Assembly: GCF_963662255.1 (NCBI RefSeq)
Contig: NW_026912108.1
Span: 206,001 to 270,000, forward strand
Reading direction: 5' to 3'
Origin: Cinclus cinclus
Taxonomy: Eukaryota > Chordata > Aves > Passeriformes > Cinclidae
DNA length: 64,000 nucleotides
The position numbers and the translations under genes are program-made. Positions within the stretch are counted from its first letter, which is position 1, and each line of letters begins with the position of its first letter. Under the pieces are notes generated by a model, which was not told where the DNA came from, made no database searches, and was given only the letters and a program-made list of their open reading frames with translations. Below are positions 1 to 10,798 of this stretch, piece after piece.

Positions 1-322
1 AGGCTCTGTTTCACAGCACCCTGGAGAACACGCACTTGAAGAATGCCCTCTCTGCTCCGCAAAAGCTCTGCCACAGTGAAGGTGGAAGAAGCAGCCTGTG
101 GCCACGGGCAGAGCTGGTCAACAGCTGCGCCTAACTTTCCCAAGCTGCGAGAGCATTCTCAGCCGAGTTCTGCTTTGACAGAGCTATTGCTGAACTTTTG
201 CAGTCCCGGAGGCTGCTGAAACCAAGGCTGTGTTCTGCCTCTTCATTCTTGCCTTCCTGTGCTCCAGCGAGAAGTGAAGCTCTGGCACGGCATTCAGCTT
301 TGCCGCCTCTCTGCACGGAAAG

Positions 323-340
323 CACTAGACAGAACTAGTG
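323..340. repeat. Inverted repeat, 6-bp arms, 6-bp loop
   Basis: Arms cactag and ctagtg flank acagaa. No scored variant falls in it. Short enough to arise by chance. Confidence 0.7.
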
Positions 341-665
341 TGCTTCGTGCATGCTCTCTCCTCGCTTTTATGGTCACTGCTCTGCTTTTTGCTTGGCAGC
401 GTTCAAAGGGTCCACGGCATACCTCTTGCACAGCGAGAGGTGGCCGGCGAGGAATACTTGCTGGCTTAAGTCGTTCCATGCTCAAGGCATTCATCAGAGC
501 AGCACAATGCGGGAAAAGAGTGGGGAACATTGCAGGACAAATTTCTATGCTGGAACATGATTGTCTGCGAGACAGCTCTCCGCAGCGCTAGTATTTGGCC
601 AGGCTGCAATCAGCGCCACGGGAAGCCAATCTGACAAGCGGAGTGCAACGAGCGCGGCGATACGG

Positions 666-684
666 GGCCACTTGGCAGGTGGCC
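666..684. repeat. Inverted repeat, 6-bp arms, 7-bp loop, in the variable cluster
   Basis: Arms ggccac (666-671) and gtggcc (679-684). Variant sites m663, m665, m666 and m685 lie at or beside the base of this stem. m666a, in units 3 and 7, breaks the outer pair without a compensating change. Confidence 0.7.
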
Positions 685-795
685 GAAGAAAGACGGCTGC
701 CCCGCGAATGTGGTGCCAGAAGGCAAGTTTCAGCAGGGCGTTCCGGGCGAGCTTAATGTGTAGCCGCAGTTGTTCTAGGCGAGATTGTAGCCGAG

Positions 796-954
796 AAGCT
801 TTCCGTCTCCATTCACGAGACAAGAAAAGCAGAACGCAATGGTTGCGGCAGAAGCGAAAGCCAGGAGCAGCGTGCTCGCTGCGAGAAGTAGACGGCGCTT
901 CGCCTCCTTGGGAAGGAAATCGCGTCTGGGCACGAACGGCAGCCAGCGAAGCTT
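796..954. other. Two HindIII sites bracketing the length-variant block
   Basis: aagctt occurs at 796-801 and 949-954 and at the matching places in the other monomers; no scored variant touches either site. The interval between sites is 153 bp in short units, 192 in long and 187 in the 34-bp units; the remainder is a constant 1187 bp. This makes the repeat easy to recognise on a Southern blot or in an in-silico digest. Confidence 0.85.
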
Positions 955-974
955 CAGAACAGCAGGCTGTTCTG
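955..974. repeat. Perfect inverted repeat, 9-bp arms, 2-bp loop
   Basis: Arms cagaacagc and gctgttctg at 955-963 and 966-974, loop ag. This is the strongest palindrome I found in the monomer, and none of the scored variants falls in it. It could extrude as a cruciform or fold in a transcript; no function is shown. Confidence 0.85.
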
Positions 975-1030
975 CTCAGCGTACGAGCCTGAAGTGAGTG
1001 GCAAGGGCTAAGGGGACAGTTCCAAGGCAT

Positions 1031-1046
1031 CTAGCTTTCCTGCTAG
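1031..1046. repeat. Inverted repeat, 5-bp arms, 6-bp loop
   Basis: Arms ctagc and gctag around tttcct; the right arm is part of a gctagc palindrome. Weak and possibly chance. Confidence 0.55.
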
Positions 1047-1193
1047 CAATGCCATTTCTACCCTGCTGTGGAAAACATTGTCCTTTGCCCTTCTGCTCCG
1101 AGAGGCACAGAGCACCTCGGCAGACGCAGTGCAGAGGGAAAGGACACAGTATCCGAGGGAGCGTGGCGCCGCTTAGGCGGGCAAAGCAGAAAG

Positions 1194-1207
1194 GTGCCGC
1201 CCGGCAC
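1194..1207. repeat. Inverted repeat, 6-bp arms, 2-bp loop
   Basis: Arms gtgccg and cggcac at 1194-1199 and 1202-1207, loop cc. GC-rich and free of scored variants. Confidence 0.75.
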
Positions 1208-1310
1208 TGGCTTTGACTCCCTGAGCTTCCTTGCTAGGACAGCAGCTGCCGAAAGCTGGCAACTAGGCTGCCAGAGTGCAGAATGTAGGCGGTCTGGCAC
1301 GCCTGCTTGC

Positions 1311-1336
1311 CGAAAGCCAGGATCAGCGAGACAGCG
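1311..1336. repeat. Internal word repeat shared with m855-876
   Basis: cgaaagccagga at 1311-1322 recurs at 855-866, and both copies continue through cagcg towards tgct. A further tgccgaaagc lies at 1247-1256 and 1308-1317. The monomer therefore carries faint traces of older, shorter repeats, too degraded for me to define a period. Confidence 0.5.
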
Positions 1337-1340
1337 TGCT

Positions 1341-2680
1341 AGGGTCTGTTTCACAGCACCCTGGAGAACACGCACTTGAAGAATGCCCTCTCTGCTCCGC
1401 AAAAGCTCTGCCACAGTGAAGGTGGAAGAAGCAGCCTGTGGCCACGGGCAGAGCTGGTCAACAGCTGCGCCTAACTTTGCCAAGCTGCGAGAGCATTCTC
1501 AGCCGAGTTCTGCTTTGACAGAGCTATTGCTGAACTTTTGCAGTCCCGGAGGCTGCTGAAACCAAGGCTGTGTTCTGCCTCTTCATTCTTGCCTTCCTGT
1601 GCTCCAGCGAGAAGTGAAGCTCTGGCACGGCATTCAGCTTTGCCGCCTCTCTGCACGGAAAGCACTAGACAGAACTAGTGTGCTTCGTGCATGCTCTCTC
1701 CTCGCTTTTATGGTCACTGCTCTGCTTTTTGCTTGGCAGCGTTCAAAGGGTCCACGGCATACCTCTTGCACAGCGAGAGGTGGCCGGCGAGGAATACTTG
1801 CTGGCTTAAGTCGTTCCATGCTCAAGGCATTCATCAGAGCAGCACAATGCGGGAAAAGAGTGGGGAACATTGCAGGACAAATTTCTATGCTGGAACATGA
1901 TTGTCTGCGAGACAGCTCTCCGCAGCGCTAGTATTTGGCCAGGCTGCAATCAGCGCCACGGGAAGCCAATCTGACAAGCGGAGTGCAACGAGCGCGGCGA
2001 TACGGGGCCACTTGGCAGGTGGCCGAAGAAAGACGGCTGCCCCGCGAATGTGGTGCCAGAAGGCAAGTTTCAGCAGGGCGTTCCGGGCGAGCTTAATGTG
2101 TAGCCGCAGTTGTTCTAGGCGAGATTGTAGCCGAGAAGCTTTCCGTCTCCATTCACGAGACAAGAAAAGCAGAACGCAATGGTTGCGGCAGAAGCGAAAG
2201 CCAGGAGCAGCGTGCTCGCTGCGAGAAGTAGACGGCGCTTCGCCTCCTTGGGAAGGAAATCGCGTCTGGGCACGAACGGCAGCCAGCGAAGCTTCAGAAC
2301 AGCAGGCTGTTCTGCTCAGCGTACGAGCCTGAAGTGAGTGGCAAGGGCTAAGGGGACAGTTCCAAGGCATCTAGCTTTCCTGCTAGCAATGCCATTTCTA
2401 CCCTGCTGTGGAAAACATTGTCCTTTGCCCTTCTGCTCCGAGAGGCACAGAGCACCTCGGCAGACGCAGTGCAGAGGGAAAGAACACAGTATCCGAGGGA
2501 GCGTGGCGCCGCTTAGGCGGGCAAAGCAGAAAGGTGCCGCCCGGCACTGGCTTTGACTCCCTGAGCTTCCTTGCTAGGACAGCAGCTGCCGAAAGCTGGC
2601 AACTAGGCTGCCAGAGTGCAGAATGTAGGCGGTCTGGCACGCCTGCTTGCCGAAAGCCAGGATCAGCGAGACAGCGTGCT
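1341..2680. repeat. Monomer 2, short, type X
   Basis: 1340 bp. Alleles m4g, 139g, 290g, 521t, 607c, 654g, 921c. Differs from unit 1 at m4, m139 and a private m1143 g-to-a change, so units 1 and 2 are close duplicates. Confidence 0.96.
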
Positions 2681-4059
2681 AGGCTCTGTTTCACAGCACC
2701 CTGGAGAACACGCACTTGAAGAATGCCCTCTCTGCTCCGCAAAAGCTCTGCCACAGTGAAGGTGGAAGAAGCAGCCTGTGGCCACGGGCAGAGCTGGTCA
2801 ACAGCTGCGCCTAACTTTGCCAAGCTGCGAGAGCATTCTCAGCCGAGTTCTGCTTTGACAGAGCTATTGCTGAACTTTTGCAGTCCCGGAGGCTGCTGAA
2901 ACCAAGGCTGTGTTCTGCCTCTTCATTCTTGCCTTCCTGTGCTCCAGCGAGAAGTGAAGCTCTGGCACGTCATTCAGCTTTGCCGCCTCTCTGCACGGAA
3001 AGCACTAGACAGAACTAGTGTGCTTCGTGCATGCTCTCTCCTCGCTTTTATGGTCACTGCTCTGCTTTTTGCTTGGCAGCGTTCCAAGGGTCCACGGCAT
3101 ACCTCTTGCACAGCGAGAGGTGGCCGGCGAGGAATACTTGCTGGCTTAAGTCGTTCCATGCTCAAGGCATTCATCAGAGCAGCACAATGCGGGAAAAGAG
3201 GGGGGAACATTGCAGGACAAATTTCTATGCTGGAACATGATTGTCTGCGAGACAGCTCTCCGCAGCGCTAGTATTTGGCCAGGCTGAAATCAGCGCCACG
3301 GGAAGCCAATCTGACAAGCGGAGTGCAACGAGCGCGGCGATACGGAGCCACTTGGCAGGTGGCCGAAGAAAGACGGCTGCCCCGCGAATGTGGTGCCAGA
3401 AGGCAAGTTTCAGCAGGGCGTTCCGGGCGAGCTTAATGTGTAGCCGCAGTTGTTCTAGGCGAGATTGTAGCCGAGAAGCTTTCCGTCTCCATTCACGAGA
3501 CAAGAAAAGCAGAACGCAATGGTCTAGAGGGTTGAGAAGAAAAGTGCTCGTAGCGAGCTCGTTGCGGCAGAAGCGAAAGCCAGGAGCAGCGTGCTCGCTG
3601 CGAGAAGTAGACGGCGCTTCGCCTCCTTGGGAAGGAAATCGCGTCTGGGCACGAACGGCAGCCAGCGAAGCTTCAGAACAGCAGGCTGTTCTGCTCAGCG
3701 TACGAGCCTGAAGTGAGTGGCAAGGGCTAAGGGGACAGTTCCAAGGCATCTAGCTTTCCTGCTAGCAATGCCATTTCTACCCTGCTGTGGAAAACATTGT
3801 CCTTTGCCCTTCTGCTCCGAGAGGCACAGAGCACCTCGGCAGACGCAGTGCAGAGGGAAAGGACACAGTATCCGAGGGAGCGTGGCGCCGCTTAGGCGGG
3901 CAAAGCAGAAAGGTGCCGCCCGGCACTGGCTTTGACTCCCTGAGCTTCCTTGCTAGGACAGCAGCTGCCGAAAGCTGGCAACTAGGCTGCCAGAGTGCAG
4001 AATGTAGGCGGTCTGGCACGCCTGCTTGCCGAAAGCCAGGATCAGCGAGACAGCGTGCT
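2681..4059. repeat. Monomer 3, long, type H
   Basis: 1379 bp with the 39-bp block at 3523-3561. Alleles m4c, 139g, 290t, 405c/410g, 654g, 666a, 835c, 921c, 1132c. m666a recurs only in unit 7. Confidence 0.96.
3523..3561. repeat. 39-bp length-variant block (representative copy)
   Basis: Present after m842 in 22 of 47 monomers and absent, with clean junctions, in 23; placement is ambiguous by 1-2 bases. It begins with an XbaI site (tctaga) and ends with a SacI site (gagctc). Between them lies a small hairpin with arms gctcg and cgagc at 3546-3550 and 3554-3558 (loop tag). The segment from 3544 resembles m872-885 downstream (gtgctcg..gcgag, 12 of 14 bases), so the block may include an old local duplication. 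Whether long or short is ancestral cannot be decided here. Confidence 0.93.
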
Positions 4060-5399
4060 AGGGTCTGTTTCACAGCACCCTGGAGAACACGCACTTGAAG
4101 AATGCCCTCTCTGCTCCGCAAAAGCTCTGCCACAGTGAAGGTGGAAGAAGCAGCCTGTGGCCACGGGCAGAGCTGGTCAACAGCTGCGCCTAACTTTCCC
4201 AAGCTGCGAGAGCATTCTCAGCCGAGTTCTGCTTTGACAGAGCTATTGCTGAACTTTTGCAGCCCCGGAGGCTGCTGAAACCAAGGCTGTGTTCTGCCTC
4301 TTCATTCTTGCCTTCCTGTGCTCCAGCGAGAAGTGAAGCTCTGGCACGTCATTCAGCTTTGCCGCCTCTCTGCACGGAAAGCACTAGACAGAACTAGTGT
4401 GCTTCGTGCATGCTCTCTCCTCGCTTTTATGGTCACTGCTCTGCTTTTTGCTTGGCAGCGTTCAAAGGGTCCACGGCATACCTCTTGCACAGCGAGAGGT
4501 GGCCGGCGAGGAATACTTGCTGGCTTAAGTCGTTCCATGCTCAAGGCATTCATCAGAGCAGCACAATGCGGGAAAAGAGGGGGGAACATTGCAGGACAAA
4601 TTTCTATGCTGGAACATGATTGTCTGCGAGACAGCTCTCCGCAGCGCTAGTATTTGGCCAGGCTGAAATCAGCGCCACGGGAAGCCAATCTGACAAGCGG
4701 AGTGCAACGAGCTCGGCGATACGGGGCCACTTGGCAGGTGGCCGAAGAAAGACGGCTGCCCCGCGAATGTGGTGCCAGAAGGCAAGTTTCAGCAGGGCGT
4801 TCCGGGCGAGCTTAATGTGTAGCCGCAGTTGTTCTAGGCGAGATTGTAGCCGAGAAGCTTTCCGTCTCCATTCACGAGACAAGAAAAGCAGAACGCAATG
4901 GTTGCGGCAGAAGCGAAAGCCAGGAGCAGCGTGCTCGCTGCGAGAAGTAGACGGCGCTTCGCCTCCTTGGGAAGGAAATCGCGTCTGGGCACGAACGGCA
5001 GCCAGCGAAGCTTCAGAACAGCAGGCTGTTCTGCTCAGCGTACGAGCCTGAAGTGAGTGGCAAGGGCTAAGGGGACAGTTCCAAGGCATCTAGCTTTCCT
5101 GCTAGCAATGCCATTTCTACCCTGCTGTGGAAAACATTGTCCTTTGCCCTTCTGCTCCGAGAGGCACAGAGCACCTCGGCAGACGCAGTGTAGAGGGAAA
5201 GGACACAGTATCCGAGGGAGCGTGGCGCCGCTTAGGCGGGCAAAGCAGAAAGGTGCCGCCCGGCACTGGCTTTGACTCCCTGAGCTTCCTTGCTAGGACA
5301 GCAGCTGCCGAAAGCTGGCAACTAGGCTGCCAGAGTGCAGAATGTAGGCGGTCTGGCACGCCTGCTTGCCGAAAGCCAGGATCAGCGAGACAGCGTGCT
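4060..5399. repeat. Monomer 4, short, type I
   Basis: 1340 bp. Alleles m4g, 139c, 204c, 290t, 405a/410g, 654t, 835c, 921c, 1132t. m204c recurs only in unit 8. Confidence 0.96.
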
Positions 5400-6739
5400 A
5401 GGGTCTGTTTCACAGCACCCTGGAGAACACGCACTTGAAGAATGCCCTCTCTGCTCCGCAAAAGCTCTGCCACAGTGAAGGTGGAAGAAGCAGCCTGTGG
5501 CCACGGGCAGAGCTGGTCAACAGCTGCGCCTAACTTTGCCAAGCTGCGAGAGCATTCTCAGCCGAGTTCTGCTTTGACAGAGCTATTGCTGAACTTTTGC
5601 AGTCCCGGAGGCTGCTGAAACCAAGGCTGTGTTCTGCCTCTTCATTCTTGCCTTCCTGTGCTCCAGCGAGAAGTGAAGCTCTGGCACGTCATTCAGCTTT
5701 GCCGCCTCTCTGCACGGAAAGCACTAGACAGAACTAGTGTGCTTCGTGCATGCTCTCTCCTCGCTTTTATGGTCACTGCTCTGCTTTTTGCTTGGCAGCG
5801 TTCCAAGGGTCCACGGCATACCTCTTGCACAGCGAGAGGTGGCCGGCGAGGAATACTTGCTGGCTTAAGTCGTTCCATGCTCAAGGCATTCATCAGAGCA
5901 GCACAATGCGGGAAAAGAGGGGGGAACATTGCAGGACAAATTTCTATGCTGGAACATGATTGTCTGCGAGACAGCTCTCCGCAGCGCTAGTATTTGGCCA
6001 GGCTGAAATCAGCGCCACGGGAAGCCAATCTGACAAGCGGAGTGCAACGAGCTCGGCGATACGGGGCCACTTGGCAGGTGGCCGAAGAAAGACGGCTGCC
6101 CCGCGAATGTGGTGCCAGAAGGCAAGTTTCAGCAGGGCGTTCCGGGCGAGCTTAATGTGTAGCCGCAGTTGTTCTAGGCGAGATTGTAGCCGAGAAGCTT
6201 TCCGTCTCCATTCACGAGACAAGAAAAGCAGAACGCAATGGTTGCGGCAGAAGCGAAAGCCAGGAGCAGCGTGCTCGCTGCGAGAAGTAGACGGCGCTTC
6301 GCCTCCTTGGGAAGGAAATCGCGTCTGGGCACGAACGGCAGCCAGCGAAGCTTCAGAACAGCAGGCTGTTCTGCTCAGCGTACGAGCCTGAAGTGAGTGG
6401 CAAGGGCTAAGGGGACAGTTCCAAGGCATCTAGCTTTCCTGCTAGCAATGCCATTTCTACCCTGCTGTGGAAAACATTGTCCTTTGCCCTTCTGCTCCGA
6501 GAGGCACAGAGCACCTCGGCAGACGCAGTGCAGAGGGAAAGGACACAGTATCCGAGGGAGCGTGGCGCCGCTTAGGCGGGCAAAGCAGAAAGGTGCCGCC
6601 CGGCACTGGCTTTGACTCCCTGAGCTTCCTTGCTAGGACAGCAGCTGCCGAAAGCTGGCAACTAGGCTGCCAGAGTGCAGAATGTAGGCGGTCTGGCACG
6701 CCTGCTTGCCGAAAGCCAGGATCAGCGAGACAGCGTGCT
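5400..6739. repeat. Monomer 5, short, type J
   Basis: 1340 bp. Alleles m4g, 139g, 290t, 405c/410g, 654t, 835c, 921c, 1132c. Close to type G but without m10c/55t. Confidence 0.96.
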
Positions 6740-8079
6740 AGGGTCTGTTTCACAGCACCCTGGAGAACACGCACTTGAAGAATGCCCTCTCTGCTCCGCA
6801 AAAGCTCTGCCACAGTGAAGGTGGAAGAAGCAGCCTGTGGCCACGGGCAGAGCTGGTCAACAGCTGCGCCTAACTTTGCCAAGCTGCGAGAGCATTCTCA
6901 GCCGAGTTCTGCTTTGACAGAGCTATTGCTGAACTTTTGCAGTCCCGGAGGCTGCTGAAACCAAGGCTGTGTTCTGCCTCTTCATTCTTGCCTTCCTGTG
7001 CTCCAGCGAGAAGTGAAGCTCTGGCACGTCATTCAGCTTTGCCGCCTCTCTGCACGGAAAGCACTAGACAGAACTAGTGTGCTTCGTGCATGCTCTCTCC
7101 TCGCTTTTATGGTCACTGCTCTGCTTTTTGCTTGGCAGCGTTCAAAGGGTCCACGGCATACCTCTTGCACAGCGAGAGGTGGCCGGCGAGGAATACTTGC
7201 TGGCTTAAGTCGTTCCATGCTCAAGGCATTCATCAGAGCAGCACAATGCGGGAAAAGAGTGGGGAACATTGCAGGACAAATTTCTATGCTGGAACATGAT
7301 TGTCTGCGAGACAGCTCTCCGCAGCGCTAGTATTTGGCCAGGCTGAAATCAGCGCCACGGGAAGCCAATCTGACAAGCGGAGTGCAACGAGCGCGGCGAT
7401 ACGGGGCCACTTGGCAGGTGGCCGAAGAAAGACGGCTGCCCCGCGAATGTGGTGCCAGAAGGCAAGTTTCAGCAGGGCGTTCCGGGCGAGCTTAATGTGT
7501 AGCCGCAGTTGTTCTAGGCGAGATTGTAGCCGAGAAGCTTTCCGTCTCCATTCACGAGACAAGAAAAGCAGAACGCAATGGTTGCGGCAGAAGCGAAAGC
7601 CAGGAGCAGCGTGCTCGCTGCGAGAAGTAGACGGCGCTTCGCCTCCTTGGGAAGGAAATCGCGTCTGGGCACGAACGGCAGCCAGCGAAGCTTCAGAACA
7701 GCAGGCTGTTCTGCTCAGCGTACGAGCCTGAAGTGAGTGGCAAGGGCTAAGGGGACAGTTCCAAGGCATCTAGCTTTCCTGCTAGCAATGCCATTTCTAC
7801 CCTGCTGTGGAAAACATTGTCCTTTGCCCTTCTGCTCCGAGAGGCACAGAGCACCTCGGCAGACGCAGTGCAGAGGGAAAGGACACAGTATCCGAGGGAG
7901 CGTGGCGCCGCTTAGGCGGGCAAAGCAGAAAGGTGCCGCCCGGCACTGGCTTTGACTCCCTGAGCTTCCTTGCTAGGACAGCAGCTGCCGAAAGCTGGCA
8001 ACTAGGCTGCCAGAGTGCAGAATGTAGGCGGTCTGGCACGCCTGCTTGCCGAAAGCCAGGATCAGCGAGACAGCGTGCT
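6740..8079. repeat. Monomer 6, short, type X variant
   Basis: 1340 bp. Alleles m4g, 139g, 290t, 405a/410g, 521t, 607a, 654g, 921c, 1132c. Third and last carrier of m521t, but with the common m607a. Confidence 0.96.
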
Positions 8080-9458
8080 AGGGTCTGTTTCACAGCACCC
8101 TGGAGAACACGCACTTGAAGAATGCCCTCTCTGCTCCGCAAAAGCTCTGCCACAGTGAAGGTGGAAGAAGCAGCCTGTGGCCACGGGCAGAGCTGGTCAA
8201 CAGCTGCGCCTAACTTTGCCAAGCTGCGAGAGCATTCTCAGCCGAGTTCTGCTTTGACAGAGCTATTGCTGAACTTTTGCAGTCCCGGAGGCTGCTGAAA
8301 CCAAGGCTGTGTTCTGCCTCTTCATTCTTGCCTTCCTGTGCTCCAGCGAGAAGTGAAGCTCTGGCACGTCATTCAGCTTTGCCGCCTCTCTGCACGGAAA
8401 GCACTAGACAGAACTAGTGTGCTTCGTGCATGCTCTCTCCTCGCTTTTATGGTCACTGCTCTGCTTTTTGCTTGGCAGCGTTCAAAGGCTCCACGGCATA
8501 CCTCTTGCACAGCGAGAGGTGGCCGGCGAGGAATACTTGCTGGCTTAAGTCGTTCCATGCTCAAGGCATTCATCAGAGCAGCACAATGCGGGAAAAGAGG
8601 GGGGAACATTGCAGGACAAATTTCTATGCTGGAACATGATTGTCTGCGAGACAGCTCTCCGCAGCGCTAGTATTTGGCCAGGCTGAAATCAGCGCCACGG
8701 GAAGCCAATCTGACAAGCGGAGTGCAACGAGCGCGGCGATACGGAGCCACTTGGCAGGTGGCCGAAGAAAGACGGCTGCCCCGCGAATGTGGTGCCAGAA
8801 GGCAAGTTTCAGCAGGGCGTTGCGGGCGAGCTTAATGTGTAGCCGCAGTTGTTCTAGGCGAGATTGTAGCCGAGAAGCTTTCCGTCTCCATTCACGAGAC
8901 AAGAAAAGCAGAACGCAATGGTCTAGAGGGTTGAGAAGAAAAGTGCTCGTAGCGAGCTCGTTGCGGCAGAAGCGAAAGCCAGGAGCAGCGTGCTCGCTGC
9001 GAGAAGTAGACGGCGCTTCGCCTCCTTGGGAAGGAAATCGCGTCTGGGCACGAACGGCAGCCAGCGAAGCTTCAGAACAGCAGGCTGTTCTGCTCAGCGT
9101 ACGAGCCTGAAGTGAGTGGCAAGGGCTAAGGGGACAGTTCCAAGGCATCTAGCTTTCCTGCTAGCAATGCCATTTCTACCCTGCTGTGGAAAACATTGTC
9201 CTTTGCCCTTCTGCTCCGAGAGGCACAGAGCACCTCGGCAGACGCAGTGCAGAGGGAAAGGACACAGTATCCGAGGGAGCGTGGCGCCGCTTAGGCGGGC
9301 AAAGCAGAAAGGTGCCGCCCGGCACTGGCTTTGACTCCCTGAGCTTCCTTGCTAGGACAGCAGCTGCCGAAAGCTGGCAACTAGGCTGCCAGAGTGCAGA
9401 ATGTAGGCGGTCTGGCACGCCTGCTTGCCGAAAGCCAGGATCAGCGAGACAGCGTGCT
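8080..9458. repeat. Monomer 7, long, type H
   Basis: 1379 bp, block at 8922-8960. Alleles m4g, 290t, 410c, 654g, 666a, 835c, 921c, 1132c, plus a private m743 c-to-g change. First appearance of m410c in the window. Confidence 0.96.
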
Positions 9459-10798
9459 AGGGTCTGTTTCACAGCACCCTGGAGAACACGCACTTGAAGA
9501 ATGCCCTCTCTGCTCCGCAAAAGCTCTGCCACAGTGAAGGTGGAAGAAGCAGCCTGTGGCCACGGGCAGAGCTGGTCAACAGCTGCGCCTAACTTTGCCA
9601 AGCTGCGAGAGCATTCTCAGCCGAGTTCTGCTTTGACAGAGCTATTGCTGAACTTTTGCAGCCCCGGAGGCTGCTGAAACCAAGGCTGTGTTCTGCCTCT
9701 TCATTCTTGCCTTCCTGTGCTCCAGCGAGAAGTGAAGCTCTGGCACGTCATTCAGCTTTGCCGCCTCTCTGCACGGAAAGCACTAGACAGAACTAGTGTG
9801 CTTCGTGCATGCTCTCTCCTCGCTTTTATGGTCACTGCTCTGCTTTTTGCTTGGCAGCGTTCAAAGGGTCCACGGCATACCTCTTGCACAGCGAGAGGTG
9901 GCCGGCGAGGAATACTTGCTGGCTTAAGTCGTTCCATGCTCAAGGCATTCATCAGAGCAGCACAATGCGGGAAAAGAGGGGGGAACATTGCAGGACAAAT
10001 TTCTATGCTGGAACATGATTGTCTGCGAGACAGCTCTCCGCAGCGCTAGTATTTGGCCAGGCTGAAATCAGCGCCACGGGAAGCCAATCTGACAAGCGGA
10101 GTGCAACGAGCTCGGCGATACGGGGCCACTTGGCAGGTGGCCGAAGAAAGACGGCTGCCCCGCGAATGTGGTGCCAGAAGGCAAGTTTCAGCAGGGCGTT
10201 CCGGGCGAGCTTAATGTGTAGCCGCAGTTGTTCTAGGCGAGATTGTAGCCGAGAAGCTTTCCGTCTCCATTCACGAGACAAGAAAAGCAGAAAGCAATGG
10301 TTGCGGCAGAAGCGAAAGCCAGGAGCAGCGTGCTCGCTGCGAGAAGTAGACGGCGCTTCGCCTCCTTGGGAAGGAAATCGCGTCTGGGCACGAACGGCAG
10401 CCAGCGAAGCTTCAGAACAGCAGGCTGTTCTGCTCAGCGTACGAGCCTGAAGTGAGTGGCAAGGGCTAAGGGGACAGTTCCAAGGCATCTAGCTTTCCTG
10501 CTAGCAATGCCATTTCTACCCTGCTGTGGAAAACATTGTCCTTTGCCCTTCTGCTCCGAGAGGCACAGAGCACCTCGGCAGACGCAGTGCAGAGGGAAAG
10601 GACACAGTATCCGAGGGAGCGTGGCGCCGCTTAGGCGGGCAAAGCAGAAAGGTGCCGCCCGGCACTGGCTTTGACTCCCTGAGCTTCCTTGCTAGGACAG
10701 CAGCTGCCGAAAGCTGGCAACTAGGCTGCCAGAGTGCAGAATGTAGGCGGTCTGGCACGCCTGCTTGCCGAAAGCCAGGATCAGCGAGACAGCGTGCT
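9459..10798. repeat. Monomer 8, short, type I
   Basis: 1340 bp. Alleles m4g, 139g, 204c, 290t, 405a/410g, 654t, 835a, 921c, 1132c. It is the only short monomer with m835a, an allele otherwise found only next to the 39-bp block. Confidence 0.96.

Larger units (their letters stand above)
1..1340. repeat. Monomer 1, short, type X
   Basis: 1340 bp; no 39-bp block. Alleles m4c, 139c, 290g, 405a/410g, 521t, 607c, 654g, 835c, 921c, 1132c. m607c is shared only with unit 2. I use this unit as the coordinate reference for m positions. Confidence 0.96.
1341..6739. repeat. 4-monomer block, copy 1 (units 2-5: X-H-I-J)
   Basis: Lengths S-L-S-S, 5399 bp in total, with the same order of markers as the next 5399 bp: X m521t, H m666a with the 39-bp block, I m204c with m654t, J m405c with m654t. 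Agreement with the second copy is looser than in the 7-monomer repeat, with about a dozen differing scored sites, so this is an older or more converted duplication. Confidence 0.8.

Noticed and set aside
341..360. CENP-B box
   Set aside because: I compared the TTCG and CCCG words of the monomer on both strands with the TTCGNNNNANNCGGG core; none has the required spacing and remaining bases.
956..973. Steroid-receptor response element (AGAACAnnnTGTTCT)
   Set aside because: The half-sites are present, but separated by six bases instead of three.
545..1030. 161-174-codon open frame on the minus strand as a gene
   Set aside because: It overlaps a plus-strand frame of 143-156 codons over most of its length. 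It has no domain I recognise, is frame-shifted in units 11 and 16, and its length follows the 39-bp block. Random openness in a GC-rich repeat suffices.
1..1340. Human SST1/NBL2-type macrosatellite
   Set aside because: Similar unit size, but the NotI site characteristic of that family is missing and I do not recognise the sequence; a database search would decide.
1068..1379. 103-codon plus-strand frame repeated in every monomer
   Set aside because: Fully overlapped by a 141-codon minus-strand frame and showing amino-acid changes at every variable site. Constancy reflects DNA homogeneity, not protein selection.
3523..3561. 39-bp block as a mobile insertion
   Set aside because: No target-site duplication or terminal repeats at its edges, and only one location in the monomer.
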